DNA of 64,000 nucleotides from Leptodontidium sp. MPI-SDFR-AT-0119 (Eukaryota > Ascomycota > Leotiomycetes > Helotiales > Leptodontidiaceae). Below are positions 1 to 12,347 of the stretch, in pieces (within the stretch, counting starts at the first letter, position 1; each line of letters begins with the position of its first letter). The stretch is taken from NCBI GenBank assembly GCA_020726505.1, contig JAHLEZ010000005.1, forward strand, positions 3,100,001 through 3,164,000, read 5' to 3'. Made by a program: the position numbers and the translations under genes. The notes beneath the pieces were generated by a model. The model worked only from the letters and a program-made list of their open reading frames with translations, had not been told where the DNA came from and ran no database searches.

Positions 1-1333
1 CAGCTCGCGCTGTGCGAGCTTCAACAGCTTCTTCCCTCACACAACCAATTGCTTCTCGGAGTACACTCCCAGCAATCTCCAGCTCCAGGTCGAGGTCCAT
101 TCACAGCACTTCCTCACTTCGACAAGATGAGAAGAAGCCTGCAGAGGAGCACGAGGGTTCATTCGCTCGAACCGATCCAAAAGTTGAGGTAGAGTATCCC
201 GAAGAGGGGGACCTTCCTTCGAGTACTCCGGTGCAAGGGAGAGGTGGTATGCATTTCAGGCGTACGCTGCCTTCCTTCTCGCTGGAAGGAAGAGTCGGTG
301 TGGTGACTGGAGGTGCTCGTGGTTTGGGGTTGGTAATGAGTCAAGCTATGGTTATTAGCGGTGCAGACGTGGCTATTGTGGATTTGAACAGTATGTTTTG
401 ACTCCCAATTGAGTGACATTCAGGAAGCTTTACTGACCCTTGAATAGAGGAAGAGGCACAAAAGCAAGCAGAGCAATTGGTAGCAGCATTCGTAAAAGAG
501 AACCCAGGAGCAGACAAGTAAGCTCTCTCTCAACCTTCCCTCCACGCAATTGATCAAGACTTACTGACTGACAAAACAACAGAGTCCCCAAAGTCACAGC
601 ACACTACGCCGACGTCTCCTCCCAAGAATCGGTCGAAGCAGCCATCGCCGAGATTATCGAGCAACACGGCAAAATCGACAATCTCGTCACATCCGCCGGC
701 TTCACCGAAAACTTCGAGGCAATCAACTATCCTATCGAACGTGTGCGGAAACTCTGGGGCGTGAACGTGGATGGGACATACTTGTTTGCGATCGCGGTTG
801 CGAAGCACTTGATGGAGAGGAAGGCCCCAGGAAGCATGGTCTTTATCGGTAGCATGTCGGGAGCTATCGTCAATGTCCCACAGCCACAGGCGCCGTATAA
901 TGCGGCCAAAGCGGCAGTCAGACATCTGGCTTCGAGTTTGGCGGTTGAGTGGGCTCATGCTAATATTAGAGTTAACTGTATCTCTCCTGGATACATGCTC
1001 ACTGCACTGTAAGTCTTTCCTCCATTCCTATGTTGATCTATAATCACGAAATTTCTAACGTCATGGCAGTACGAAGAAGATCCTGGATGATAACCCGGAT
1101 CTGAAGAAGCAGTGGACTTCTCTTATTCCTCAGGGTAAGATGGGTCAGCCTGAAGATCTGATGGGTGCAGTCACATTCTTGTCTTCAGATGCGTCTGCAT
1201 ATGTCACAGGTGAGCTCCCCCCCCCCTCGCCAACAAACCTCCACGAAAAGAATAAAATGTCCTTGAGATAGTCTCTAACAACAACAAAATAGGAGCCGAT
1301 CTACGTGTCGATGGCGGATACACTCTCACATAG
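1..1333 (+). CDS. short-chain dehydrogenase/reductase (sorbose/xylulose reductase-like), 5' partial
   Basis: NAD(P)-dependent oxidoreductase of the classical SDR family. The reading frame is open to the left edge, so the start codon lies outside the window. Exons are <1-390, 448-517, 583-1008, 1070-1209 and 1293-1333, with all phases consistent; at least 351 residues are visible. Seen: a Ser/Thr/Arg-rich N terminus (possibly a mitochondrial presequence, RSIHSTSS), the cofactor motif TGGARGLG, the structural motif NLVTSAG, the catalytic Ser in IGSMSG, the catalytic YNAAK pair, and the C-terminal DGGYTLT ending typical of the sorbose/mannitol/L-xylulose reductase branch. The substrate cannot be read from sequence; a polyol or ketose is the family expectation. 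Intron 4 begins with a GTGAGC donor followed by a C-run. It is convergent with the ceramide synthase gene. Confidence 0.9.
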
Positions 1334-2469
1334 ACGTAGCATGAGAAATGGTATGGGCTGGTACGGTGATGGATGATGATATTTTTCATCGGAGCGCAGA
1401 TTAGAGGAGCATGTAGATATTCGTTTGAAACGATTAGAAGAATTAAGGGCATAGAGCAGTCTAGCTCGGTTGATTTGATTTGAGTTCTTGCAAGCCCATC
1501 CGTCCATCTATCCATCCATGAATTTTCGAATTGAACCAACCATCTCATCAAGGCAAATCCTACTTTTAAAACACAAATACATCTGGGGGAAATAAAAGGA
1601 GGAGAAAAAAGGCCAATGAGTATAATATAATGCTGGATCCCACCCTTCTCGTCTTTACTATTGATCCCAAAGCAAGCAACTCATCATTCAAATCTCATCC
1701 ACCACCCATTATCCTCTTCTATCCTCCTCCTTTTCTCTCTGCCTAAAACGAATATTCTAAATTCAAGATGCAAGAGTGAAGGATAATATAAAACGAAACA
1801 TGAATAGATAAACGCAAAGCGGAAGTAAATCAGAGTAAAGAACATGTGATCTATGGGTCTCTTTCTTATTCTCATTAATTCTTTCTCGTCCTCGTTCTCT
1901 TTTCTTTTCTTTTCTTTTCATTCCTTCATCTTCATTTCCTCTCTTTCATTTCCTTCCCTTTCCCTTGAAAATGGAAATAGGTAAATGACCAGATAAGTAA
2001 AAAGCGAAGGGGGTATACATTATCTCGTCTCCCTGTTCACCTCCATCTCCATCTTCATTTCTACACAACGAAGAAACCGTAGATATTTTCAAGCAGAGGA
2101 AGCCAAAAAGTAAGATATATACTCCAGTAAGCAAACTAAAAAAGAATAAGACACCGACAAAAACAGAGGGAAAAAAGAAGGAATGCCAAACACCCCTTAT
2201 AAACTTTTGTCTTTCATTCGTTCGTTCGTCTGTTCTTTCTCTCTTATAACGTACCTATCGTACGGTCTGGTATAATCTGATCCGATCCGATCTGTTTTGT
2301 TCTGGTCTAGGAATGAAGAGGAATATGCAATATGGATGCACGAGTGTAATCGCAGAATGACAGAGAGACAGACAAACAAACTCCATCCCCGAGTCCAAAA
2401 CCCAGCTTAGCTTAGCCACCCTAGCCTAGCCTGGCCTGGAACCTATCAATACCAAAGAATCCATGCCTC
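1334..2469. other. convergent 3' intergenic region
   Basis: No gene seen. This is the shared 3' side of the SDR and ceramide synthase genes. It is A/T-rich with pyrimidine tracts, including a (TTTTC)n microsatellite at about 1895-1919. Short ORFs here have no domain character. Confidence 0.6.
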
Positions 2470-4108
2470 TCAAACGCCTTTATCACACCCAATCCGTCCA
2501 AGCAATTCCTTCCTATCACTATGCCCCGGCAAACTAACCCCGCTGGCACTGCTAGAGGTCTTCTTGTACCTGTTGGTGTTGAAATTCCTCCCCTTCAGGT
2601 TGATGGACTCGACACCGACTTCCTCCTCGTAGGGTGGCAGCTCCATCTCGTCGATCTGCTCGATGGTTGAGACGATCTTCTCGTCCAGGAGCTCCTCTTC
2701 ATCGTCACCTTCGTCGTCGCTCCGTACATCATCGGCATCTCCGCCTTTGAGGACCCGGATTGCCACTTTGACAATCATGGAGAACCAGACGACGGTCAGG
2801 AATTGGAGGAAGAGGAGGGCGCTCAAGAACCCCCATTTGATCTTGTGATTGAAGCAAACAACACCCTCTGGGTTGCGGAATGGGTCAAAGAGATGCCCAA
2901 ATCTATCTGGAGGTGGGAACGGCCCTTTGATGGAGCCAGTTCTGCCGCTGTAGCATCCATAATCGATGGTTGCTGGAATGTCGGCCCAGATAGAGTAGCA
3001 AATCATGCAGAAGATTACATGGCGAGTAGCGAACCAAACGGTCATGAAAATTCCAAAGAGGACATCACAGACAGTAGTGAAGCCCATGTACTTGAGACAC
3101 TTTGCAAGCTGTGAAGGTATGTCAGAAGCGAAACCTTAAAAGTCAGATAGAACTTACTGGGAAAACAAGATCTACAGAGTCCATGGTGCAGAGAATGAGG
3201 TTAGCCACCTTGGTTTGGTGGTAGCCATAACTCGTGAAAATCAATGCGGTCGTAACGATATGATGAGCTAACATTTGCCAGTGGTCTTTTCTCCTTTCCT
3301 CAAGGTGAATGACCAGAATCTGTTGGAGCCAAAAAGCATATTGGACGAGAGTATACCACTTTCGAAGTCCGTCCATCTCGCGATTTGGCCAATTGGTCCA
3401 TAGTTCCTTGAAATTCCACATGTAGTCGGAATTTGATATGATGTACTGAATTTGTTAACAAAGCATTTCCCTCAGAATCGCTGCAACTCACCAATCCCAA
3501 AGTCCAGGCACTGGTAGCATAGATCCAGAGCCAAGCCTGCTCGGCGAATCTGGTCTGATCTCTCTGGGTCTTTACTCCCCCCTTTTTTGCCAGAGGGGTC
3601 AGGATATATTCCATTACTGCGGCGCGAAGACCAGTAAAGACAACAATCCAAAAGAACACCATCCAAGCATCATTCCACCCCGCACGATATGCGCCCGAGT
3701 CTGCATTGTAGTAGGAGAGTTCAAAGAACTTGCGAGCATGTCTGCGAGCTCGAGGAAAGCACATATGGGTCAGGGACAGGAGCATCAGGAGGTTGACAGA
3801 AAGACCTTGAGAAATTTGTTAGCAGTGTTTCTTTCTTTTCTTTTCTTTACCAATTGAAGGAATTGGGTAGAAAGCATACCGATCTGATGTTGAAAAATCC
3901 ATCCGCAAATAATCTCAAGAGGCCCATCTTCGTTCTTCTTGGCCTTCCTCCTGACGGTCATTGTGTGTGCAGTATACCCATCCTCGGCATCTCCTACAGC
4001 TGGTGTGAACTCAATGCCACCCACATTGTCGCCATTCTGATGTAACCACTCCTGCGCAGCCTCGAGCTTTTCGTTCTGGATCTTGATAGCCGCCGGAGTA
4101 CCACTCAT
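2470..4108 (-). CDS. LAG1: ceramide synthase (sphingosine N-acyltransferase), LAG1/LAC1 family
   Basis: Endoplasmic-reticulum membrane enzyme that joins a fatty acyl-CoA to a sphingoid base to make (dihydro)ceramide. Exons on the minus strand are 4108-3880, 3805-3492, 3445-3158 and 3108-2470; 489 residues. Seen: several membrane spans from about residue 70 onward, and the TLC/Lag1 motif at about 232-250 (RRKDHWQMLAHHIVTT) with the catalytic His pair at 242-243. The acidic Ser/Glu-rich cytosolic tail (GDDEEELLDE) is typical of this family. The start is the ATG giving MSGTPAAIKIQ; an in-frame ATG at 4198 would add 30 residues. Intron sizes are 74, 46 and 49 nt. Fungi usually have two such enzymes; which paralogue this is cannot be decided here. 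Confidence 0.95.
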
Positions 4109-5339
4109 TGTTCTTTTCGTCCCCGTTGCGCGTAGGTAAAAGGAGGGAGTAGATGGGGCGAGGTAGCGAGTGGAATTGACCTCTATCGGAGGGCACAAAA
4201 ACTCCCAATGGTCTTTCGTTGATCTAGACGTCGGCTGTCATGAATTTCTAGGGTATAAATGGGCCGAAAGAAAACGGAATGAGCGTGGTGTTGAGGACCT
4301 GCGCTGTGCTGTGCTGGCTGGGCTGGGCTGGGGACCTTGTTGCTTTGGCTTGTTAGAGCAAGGCGGAGGCGAAGGCGGTGTGGAGATGGATATTTTCTGG
4401 TGAGTGCGCCGTTGGTTGGCTGTCAGCGGCGCTGGCGACAGGACAAGAGGTGGTCTGGGTCTTCTTCTGGTCTGGTCTGGTCTGGTCTGTCTGTGCGATG
4501 CGATGTGATGGGATGTGATTGACGAACAATATGAGGGAGGAAGGGGAAGATCAAGGAAGGCAATTATGGATAGAGTAGAGAGGATGTCAGGAGAGAATCA
4601 CAGCACACCTTTGCAAGGTTGGTTGTTCTAGGGGCGTGTATGCGACAACAACAAGAGAGAGAAAGGGTAGGTAGTTAGTTGGATTGGATTATAGAATGGA
4701 AGTTTGGTTGTTCTGGTTGATCTGTTCACTCCTCCTCCTCTCCTCCCTCGAGTCCCTCCTTCTCCCCACAGGTACAGGTGGTCCGTTCCACCTGCCGCAA
4801 CCTGCCTGCACTTTGTTTTGTCTTTTTGGCGGGTGTACCTTTTCTGACTGAGCCTTTCCCCTGATGCACTTCGACCCGAAAAAGCTTAATAAAAAATCAA
4901 AAGCTAGTCCATACCTTTCTTACTCTGCTGCTTGCTTACATGCAGGAATAAGCCTCATCTCATAGGTGTAGGCATTTATTTCATTTTCTCTGTCGTGTTG
5001 GTATGAGAATTTGAGAAAAGCTCCATCCAGGTGGTGGTTCCTGAACTAAGTTTGTTTCCGAAACAAGATTCAGGGGTAGGAGGTGATAGGATCCATTCTG
5101 CCACTCCACCAGCCCCACCCTTGAAATGTTGAATGTTTTGGAATTTTGAGCGAATGAATGTTGGAAAACACTTGCATGTCAAGATATAACCAGAAACCGA
5201 ACGTTCCCATTCCTTCCATCCTACACCTGCCATAATCGGGCCAAATCCACCGAACGCCATAAGAAACCAAGTCCATTTCGATATCCTACCTACAAGATCC
5301 TCCCCTAAGCCATATCCCATTCACTCCATAACCGACTTC
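4109..5339. other. ceramide synthase upstream region
   Basis: No gene seen. It holds the promoter and leader of the ceramide synthase gene and the 3' flank of the BAX-inhibitor gene. There is a purine/pyrimidine-asymmetric tract at about 4725-4785 (cytosine/thymine-rich on the plus strand) and a (TCTGG)n run at 4466-4490. Confidence 0.6.
4466..4490. repeat. (TCTGG)n microsatellite
   Basis: Four perfect TCTGG units followed by one TCTGT unit, within the ceramide synthase upstream region. Confidence 0.85.
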
Positions 5340-6349
5340 CTAGTTGTTTTGCTGGCTGTTGAGGATCCGGAGAATATTGAGGAACAGGTTGATAATATCA
5401 AGGTAAAGACTGATCGCAGCTGCAATCTCCTCCTCAACATGGTAATGTCTCATGATGAGTTGCGTATCAACCAGAATATAAGCCGAGAAGATGAGGGCTC
5501 CAATGCCGGAATATGCCAACTCAACCGTGCTGCTGTGAGGGAAGAACGCAGCCATAAATCCGAATAGGATCAAGGCCCAGAGTCCTCCAAACAGGTACGG
5601 CATCCATGATGTAAAGTCGTACTTGGTTTGGCATGCAAACAGAGTGAGGGCGACGAAGATCCCAGCAGTTAGAAGGACTGCTTGTAGGACGATTCGAGAC
5701 TGGTAGAAGGATACGATGACCGAGACTGAATATGCTTCGAAAGCTGTAAAGCCGCTATTGATGAGTTAGTCAACGTCCTCATATACTTTGTCAACTTTGA
5801 AGTACTGTACATACCTAAGGAAGAGAAGGTTGGTAGGATATGACTTGCGCTTCCAGTATGTGAGGATCATAAAACCGATAGCACCGAAAAGCTAGGGTAG
5901 TTAGCAAATAACAGACTCCACAGACGGACTGGGCAAGACAAACCGAAAGCCACATCATCCACTGATTACTCTGGATCCATGTGCGGTAGGAGTCGCTGAA
6001 GAAAGAGACGGAGCTCAAGACCGCAGTGGCAATGAGTTGGACGGAGAGAATAGCATAAACTTTCCGGACAAAAGCCATGCGAATATCTATCGAAGCTTCA
6101 GAAACCGAGCCGCCGAACTAGAGAGCTGTTAGACTTGTCCCTCCATCGCATAGCTTCAGCGCTACCTACCTTGAAGTCATCTGGTATATTGTCCTCGCTG
6201 CTTCTCGGGGCACCTCCAAGGAGAGCCTCTTGATCTGTGGACGAGCTGGATGGTTGATCTGCATAGGACGGGGGAGCTTGACTGTAGTGAGCCGTGTCGT
6301 CGAAGGAGTCGCGCTGCGGCGCTGCCGTGTACTTTGCAGTTCCAGACAT
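5340..6349 (-). CDS. BXI1: BAX inhibitor-1 / lifeguard family (TMBIM) membrane protein
   Basis: Seven-span TMBIM-family protein; yeast Bxi1/Ybh3 is linked to calcium handling, the unfolded-protein response and cell-death control. Exons on the minus strand are 6349-6170, 6117-5944, 5891-5815 and 5754-5340; 281 residues. Seen: a cytosolic Pro/Ser/Gln-rich N terminus (QAPPSYADQP), the entry motif FVRKVYAILSVQL before span 1, successive hydrophobic helices, and the signature ending AYILVDTQLIMRHY followed by ISLYLDIINLFLNILRIL. These are the conserved last-helix residues of the lifeguard branch. Length matches fungal members (about 275-285 residues). The start is the ATG giving MSGTAKYT. Introns are 52, 52 and 60 nt. 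Confidence 0.95.
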
Positions 6350-7187
6350 CGTGTTGGGTGGTTTGAATATCGAAAACTGCTGTGTATTGGATGCTGTGGT
6401 TGAAGACGTTGGTAGAGAAGAGTTGGGTGGCACGGCTGGATTGGAAGCTGATGACCAGAGCACTTTGGAGGCGGCCGTGGCGGGATGTATGGGTCATGCG
6501 AGATGTCATCACGCTAGTGGGGCCCCCTCGAGACCACCAGCCATTTGCAAACTTACATCCTCATCTTGAAATATCGTTTGAAAAGTGAGGACGTCACGTT
6601 TGTTGAATTGCTAATTCAGACTTATGTTTGTATTAAAAGTGAGATCTAAATTCACACCAAAGTTGGCATTGCCTCTGCTAGAGGTGCGCTTCACTAACGT
6701 CCTGAGTAAGCCAAGTCTTGTAAGTCGAGTGAGATACTCAAACATAGAATTCTACGGAGTCCTTTTCTTAATTTGAATCACCACATAACTTGGTCGCTTA
6801 AAAACATGCCCAGCGTCATACAGCCAACGAATATTGCATCTCCAATTCTAAGCTTCTGCGCACTGTTTGACATTTTCATTGCTATAACCACAAAAATAAT
6901 ATAGAACCATAAAGCGTTCACAGCCGTCCACTTGTGCCTCTATCACAAGAAGGTTGAAGAAGGAAAAGTAATTCAGCTGCGCATTAGAAGTTGATAAGAA
7001 AACACGTTATTAGCTTTTCAAAGCCAGAATAGTTCTTGCAAATGCCGTCAACGACCCGCAAAAGAAATTCCCCAGCTCCAGTTTCCCCATCGACAACTTG
7101 GATCTCAAGCGACAGACCCATTTGTTGCCAAGCCACGCCTTGTCCTTCCAAATTCCAGCCATTCGCAAAGTATCATTCACCACATCT
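6350..7187. other. intergenic region
   Basis: Promoter side of the BAX-inhibitor gene plus the 3' flank of the septin gene. A/T-rich; no supported gene. Confidence 0.6.
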
Positions 7188-8738
7188 CTATGCCTCGGAG
7201 TCAGTGTGCGCTCCATTCGTAGCTTCCAGATGTGCGCTTTGCTCTCGGTGCATTCTGGCCTCGATCTCCTTGAGTTGACTCTCACGGGCCAACAGCTCTT
7301 GTCTCTTCTCGTTGATTTCTCTTTGGACCTTGACTTCGATTTCTCGGAGCTTCTCCTCCTCACGGCGGAGTTGCTCTTCCTTTAGGCGAACGGATTGGGA
7401 TGCAAGGTCCTCTGGGTTCATTGACGAATCGCTGCATATCTAGTTAGCGTCTGTAGAAAAGATCTCGGTTTGCACTTACGCTCCAGCACCACCCTCAACA
7501 CTCTTGCTAAGCTTCTCGGTACGGTAGTTTTCGTAGAGGAAATCGTGTGTGATCTCCTTCAAGTCTGCCAAATGGCTGTGGAGAAGGGCGCTTCGAATGG
7601 CGAGGAAATCGGAATGTCTTGGGTTGTCCACCTCTACAACACCCCATGGATATTGTCTAGCTCTAACCTTGCGGCCACCAATCTCAACAACCTCCTCGGA
7701 GCCAACAATGGCGAATGGCATCAGACCGCGAAGCTCAGCGTTCTCCTCAACAGTATCCTCGTCATCCTCCTCGATGTCGTATGGGAAGTTGTAGACAGGG
7801 ATTCTGTAATGTTCGATGTCCTCCATAACAAGCTTCTTCGACTCAGCAAGCTCAGCTGGTGTAAGGGAATCAGCTTTGCCAATGACGGGAATAACGTTAA
7901 CACGAGGGGAGAGGCGCTTCATGAGTTCGATGTCCAGCTCGCGGAGACTGTAGGAAGTTAGAGGCCTGAAATCCGTTTGTAGCACGCGATGTACTCACCC
8001 ATGTCCGGTGGGAGTGATGAAGTAGAGAAGAGCATGAACACGGTTGTCGCGGAAGCGGGGATTACGCTTGATACGAGACTCCTCGGCGAGAATATCATCA
8101 TACTGTCGTTCAAGATATCCAACTATTTCACCAAAGCTACAGGCCTTGTTAGCACCCCTGTATGTCCAATTTCCAGAGCCTTTCCTACCTTGCCTCATTG
8201 TCGATCTGGTCTCCAAAGCCTGGTGTGTCAACGATGGTCAGAGAGATACGGGTTCCTTCCTCGTCCAGTTCAAGCTCTGTGGTATGGTCAGCTATCTTGC
8301 TCGACATGTGTAAGGACGGGTTCATGATGCGCACCAACGGTGATAGGTTTGATCCGGACTCCTTCCTCGAGGTGAGCATTTGTCGCATCATCAGCATCCT
8401 TTCCAGCCAGCACTCTCTTTCCGCACAGAGTGTTCACAAAGGTTGTTCGGCCTGGCGCAATGAGTCAATTGTCTCGCGAGGGTGCCGTGGGTGTTGTCCG
8501 ACGTACCTGTGCCCGAAGCACCGCAAACCATCAAACAGAACTGGATACCCTTCTTGACATTCTTCTTTCTGCGGATCTTGATCTGTAGTGAAGCTAACAT
8601 TAGTACTGGCTCAGCAGCTTGTCGATGTGCGGAAAACAAACCCCAGCATGGTACTGCCAGGCAACGCTGTGGTCAGAACAGGCAAAAGGGGGTGGCCAGG
8701 AGGGGATATCAACATACTGCGCTCAATGGTGAAGACAT
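7188..8738 (-). CDS. aspA: septin, Cdc11/AspA type
   Basis: Filament-forming GTP-binding septin of the septum and hyphal cortex. Exons on the minus strand are 8738-8718, 8582-8507, 8451-8335, 8276-8189, 8136-7999, 7947-7480 and 7431-7188; 383 residues. Seen: a polybasic start (KIRRKKNVKKG), the G1 loop GASGTGRTTF at 28-37, in which the usual P-loop lysine is Arg34, the G3 motif DTPGFGD, the G4-like motif GKADSL, the septin unique element, and a C-terminal coiled coil rich in Arg/Glu (about 305-375). An Arg in the P-loop and a short C-terminal coil fit the Cdc11 group. The first exon encodes only seven residues, and the 135-nt first intron is the longest of this gene. Subgroup assignment is from memory of family features, not a tree. 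Confidence 0.93.
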
Positions 8739-9265
8739 GGTTGCAGATATGCAGTCAGTACGAGCGGCGGCGTCTCAACTCGAGTTCGTCTGATCGTGAT
8801 GGGTATCAAAGAAGAGGGAGGTGGTGAAGTTGATTGTCTGCTCGCGAGTTGGGGAGAGATACGGTAAGGTATCACGAAATTGGAGTCGCGGTACGGAGTA
8901 AATTTGAGTCTCAGGGTTAGCGAAATGCGGGAAGGGGGAGACGCTGCACCCATAGGGGTCAGGGGAAGGAGGAGAGGAGCTTGCCAGCACGCTAGTGGCC
9001 GAGGCTGCATGGGGTTGGCCACTGATAGCATTATCAGGCCAGCCCAGGTGATGTCGTGAGCCAGCCTTGCGACTTTGGATGGTGACAGCATCTAGGCCAG
9101 CACCTATTTACCTATTGCCTGCCTACGTCTCTACTCCGATCGTGAACTTAGAGTCACAAAAAACATGCGCACGACTACATACCATTCGATCCACTCTTGA
9201 TTTATCTTCTCTTCCTTCAACACCAGACTTCTCCACACCATACCTGCGTCTCAACACTTCTAGGC
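8739..9265. promoter_or_regulatory. divergent promoter, septin / PROPPIN
   Basis: A 527-bp intergenic region between two divergent start codons, so both genes must take their core promoters from here. No clear TATA box was assigned. Confidence 0.5.
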
Positions 9266-10656
9266 ATGAATACTAGACCAGCTATTGAGAGCGAAAGCTC
9301 GAGTGTTGCTCTTTCGGCCAGCTTCAACCACGATGCAAGCTGCTTCTCTGTTGGGCTCAATACTGGCTTCTGCAGTTAGTTCTCTTCTCTTCCCTCCAGC
9401 TAGCTACAAAGGACCTGCCACTAACATTTCTTCTCAGTTTTCAATTCAGAGCCTTGCCAACTTCGAGTCTCTCGAGGTGAAACCCCGCCGAATCCACATT
9501 CTAGCAATACATACTGAAGGGGAACGCAGATTTCAATGCTGGCATTGGTGCTGCTCAAATGCTTGGAAAGGCAAACTTCATCGCACTTATCGGAGGAGGA
9601 AGACAGCCCAAGTTTCCGCAGAATAAAGTCAGTTGCGATGCGCCGGGGGTGGTGGAAGATGGTGGTGCTGATACAAATACAGGTCATCATATGGGATGAT
9701 GCAAAGCAGCAGGTTGCTATTCAAATACCCGTGCTCACGACCGTTCGTGGGGTACGGTTATCGCGCACACACGTCGTCGTCGCCCTTCAAAACAGTGTCC
9801 GCGTCTACAAATTCAAAAGTCCGCCAGAGCTCTGGTCTGTCTTCGAAACTGCCGACAACCCACTCGGTCTGTGCTGTTTGACCGCAACATCTCTTGCTTT
9901 CCCCGGAAGAACGCCGGGACAGGTTCAGCTCGTTGAACTCTCCACGGGCAATGTCAGCATTATACCAGCTCATGGTTCAGCACTGAGAGCTATTGACATC
10001 AGCCGCGATGGAGAGATTCTAGCAACAGCAAGCGAGACAGTATGGATGCATCACTCAAATTCATATAACTCTGCTAATGTAGCTAGGGAACCTTGGTCCG
10101 AGTATTTGCAACGAGTAATTGTGCTCGAATTGCAGAACTAAGACGTGGTGTTGACCACGCAACCATTTTTTCTTTGTCGATTGCCCCATCTGGCCAGCTC
10201 CTAGCAGTCACTTCCGACAAATCGACACTTCACATATTCGACATTCCTCATCCTTCGAAGCCGCCAAGAACAGAAACTCCAACCCTAAATAGAAGACTGA
10301 CCACCATGGGAAGTGGAGGAGGCAGTCCTGGCCCAAGCGATGTTGACACCAGTCAAAAATGGGGAATCTTAGGACGTATTCCTCTGTTACCGAGAGTTTT
10401 CTCTGATGTTTACTCTTTTGCTTCGGCACATTTCGAAATCGGTGATGAACCACTTTATGGAAGTTCGACTCCTCTGAACAGTGAAGCTGCATTTCGACCG
10501 CCAAAAGGAATTCTGGGATGGACGAGTGATCACAGCATCATAGTCATCGGAGCCGGACGAGATGGCAGGTGGGAGAAGTTCGTGATTGCAGAAGGCGAAG
10601 ATGGTCGGCGTTATTGTGTACGAGACGGCTGGAAGCGGTATCTCGGCGCGAACTGA
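9266..10656 (+). CDS. PROPPIN, WD-repeat phosphoinositide-binding protein (Hsv2/WIPI3-4-like)
   Basis: Seven-bladed beta-propeller that binds PI3P and PI(3,5)P2 on endosome, vacuole or autophagic membranes. Exons are 9266-9374, 9438-9476, 9530-9627, 9683-10039 and 10087-10656; 390 residues. Seen: the N-terminal blade (LSASFNHDASCFSVGLNTG), the blade core RTHVVVALQNSVRVYKF, and the signature double-arginine motif as LRRG at 219-222, inside the SNCARIAELRRGVD segment, followed by the blade SIAPSGQLLAVTSDKSTLHIF. Atg18 itself normally has FRRG; the Leu variant and the short length point to the Hsv2/WIPI3-4 side. Role in selective (micro)autophagy is inferred from the family. The last exon has a low-complexity Gly/Ser insertion (MGSGGGSPGPSD) in a loop. 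Confidence 0.92.
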
Positions 10657-11007
10657 ATTTGTGGTTTATTGTTGTATTTAGCGTGGCGTATCTGGGCATC
10701 ATTGTTGACATTGGGAGTGCTGGAATATGGTTTCTGGTCATCGGCGGTCGCTTGTTTCGCATTCCGACAGAGATATGATCTGCTCTGGCTATATCTGCAG
10801 TCCACAAAAAACACCTGCAAGTTGCACTGAAATAGATAAGTTCAACACAACACTGGCTGATTTTGATTATGGCTTAAGATTTCTCGCTTCTGTACAAGCC
10901 CTACAGAAAGTCAGAGACCGTACTACCCAGAGGAGCCTTCTCCGGGCATACTGCCGCGATCAACCTTGACACCGAAATGCAAGAATTGACATGACCTTAC
11001 TTCTCGC
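10657..11007. other. convergent 3' region, PROPPIN / IST3
   Basis: A 351-bp region between two convergent stop codons; it contains 3' untranslated sequence only. Confidence 0.6.
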
Positions 11008-11995
11008 TTAAGAGTACCTTCTGGAATGGTGACGCCTATCTTCAACAGAGCCTTCCCTCCTTCTCGGCCGTTCCTTAGACCTATCGCGACCTCCTCGATC
11101 TCGACCATCTCTCCTTGGACTATCCATTCGGTGTTTGGACTCCTCATGCTCATCCCTCTTCCCAGGCTTTCTGCGCCTCTCCGTCCTAGACTCGTCAACC
11201 CCTTCTGGTTTCCGCTCCCGCGAACGAGACCGCCTCCTCTCTCGGTGCTCACTTCGGTGATGAGAACGACGACTCTCACTCTCTTTCCCATCTTCGTCCT
11301 TAGGCCGTCTTGATCGGTGATGGTGATGTCTTGATTTCGACTTTTCGGACTTCTTCCCATCCTTCAGTCTAGCCAAAGCCATCGTGACCTCCTCTTTCTT
11401 CTCCTCAATCAGGTATGCTTTCATAGGATCCTCATCATCGTGGTCCTGGATGAGTTTTGCCAGTTCGCGCTCTTCCTTCAGCATTGGTCTCTCCTCCTCG
11501 CTCTCACTCTCGTCCGTCCGCCTTCTCTTCCTCCTGCCTTCTCCGTCGTCGTCCTCCACTGGCGGCCGTTGCGTGAGATCATGTCCCTCTTCAGCTTCGT
11601 CGTCTTTCTTCTTATATCGTGTATGATCCACTTTCAACGTCCTGCCCATAAGCACTGTCCCTCCCAGGTTGTCAACTGCCAAATCTGTACTGCGTTGATC
11701 CTCATACTTCAAAAATGCAAACCCCTTGGACTTTCCGGTCTCCTTGTCGCGAATCAGGTTAATGTATGTCGGCTCGCCATATTGGGAGAATATCGTAACA
11801 ACATCTCCTTCGGAGAGCTCAAATGGGAGACCTCCAATGTAGATGTACGCTGTGTCGCGATAGTCCACATGCCATGATGCTTCTGGGGAGCTGCGAGATG
11901 TTAGTACAGCGAATAGAAAAGCATGAGAGAATTACTTACACTCCGGTTTCAAGTTCCCGCTTGTTCAGCTCCTGGATTTGCCTGATACTCTGCAT
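11008..11995 (-). CDS. IST3: RRM splicing factor Ist3/Snu17 (RBMX2), RES complex
   Basis: Component of the pre-mRNA retention and splicing (RES) complex bound to the U2 snRNP in the nucleus. Exons on the minus strand are 11995-11940 and 11890-11008; 312 residues. Seen: the conserved N terminus MQSIRQIQELNKREL and SWHVDYRDTAYIYIGGL, where RNP2 is YIYIGG. RNP1 is KGFAFLKY, and the post-RRM helix MGRTLKVDHTRYK binds the partner Bud13/Pml1 in the yeast protein. The C terminal 170 residues are a long Arg/Ser/Glu-rich tail, absent from the short yeast protein but usual in filamentous fungi. The single 49-nt intron uses the first of two possible acceptors; the second would shift the frame. Confidence 0.95.
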
Positions 11996-12347
11996 CGTGA
12001 TGTTGTGGGAGCTGAGAGCTGTCTCGGCGCAGTTCTTTGGTACAGTTGGTGGTTGGCGCAAGGCTGCGAAAGCTCAAAAATAATGCCTGCCGACTTGGTC
12101 TAGCCTGGCCTCGCGTGTTGAACGAACGCGTGCCTTCACAACTTTATGAACAACTTTCTTGAGAGGAGGTACATGTATCATGGAAATCAAATCAAACAAC
12201 TTCTGATACCCAAATCGCAAGCTCGTTGCAGATGAATCCAAGGGCACGAATGGTCAAGCTGCGATAGCTTTGGACGAAAGCCAGCAATCCCAATAAAACC
12301 CCGATTCCTCTAGTCCTGGACCTCCTGAAACAGCAAGCAACTCCACG
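11996..12347. promoter_or_regulatory. divergent promoter, IST3 / dynein LIC
   Basis: A 352-bp region between divergent start codons. No specific element was assigned. Confidence 0.45.

Noticed and set aside
10923..11360. 145-residue ORF overlapping the 3' end of IST3
   Set aside because: Frame-shifted shadow of the Arg/Ser-rich IST3 tail; such sequence is open in several frames.
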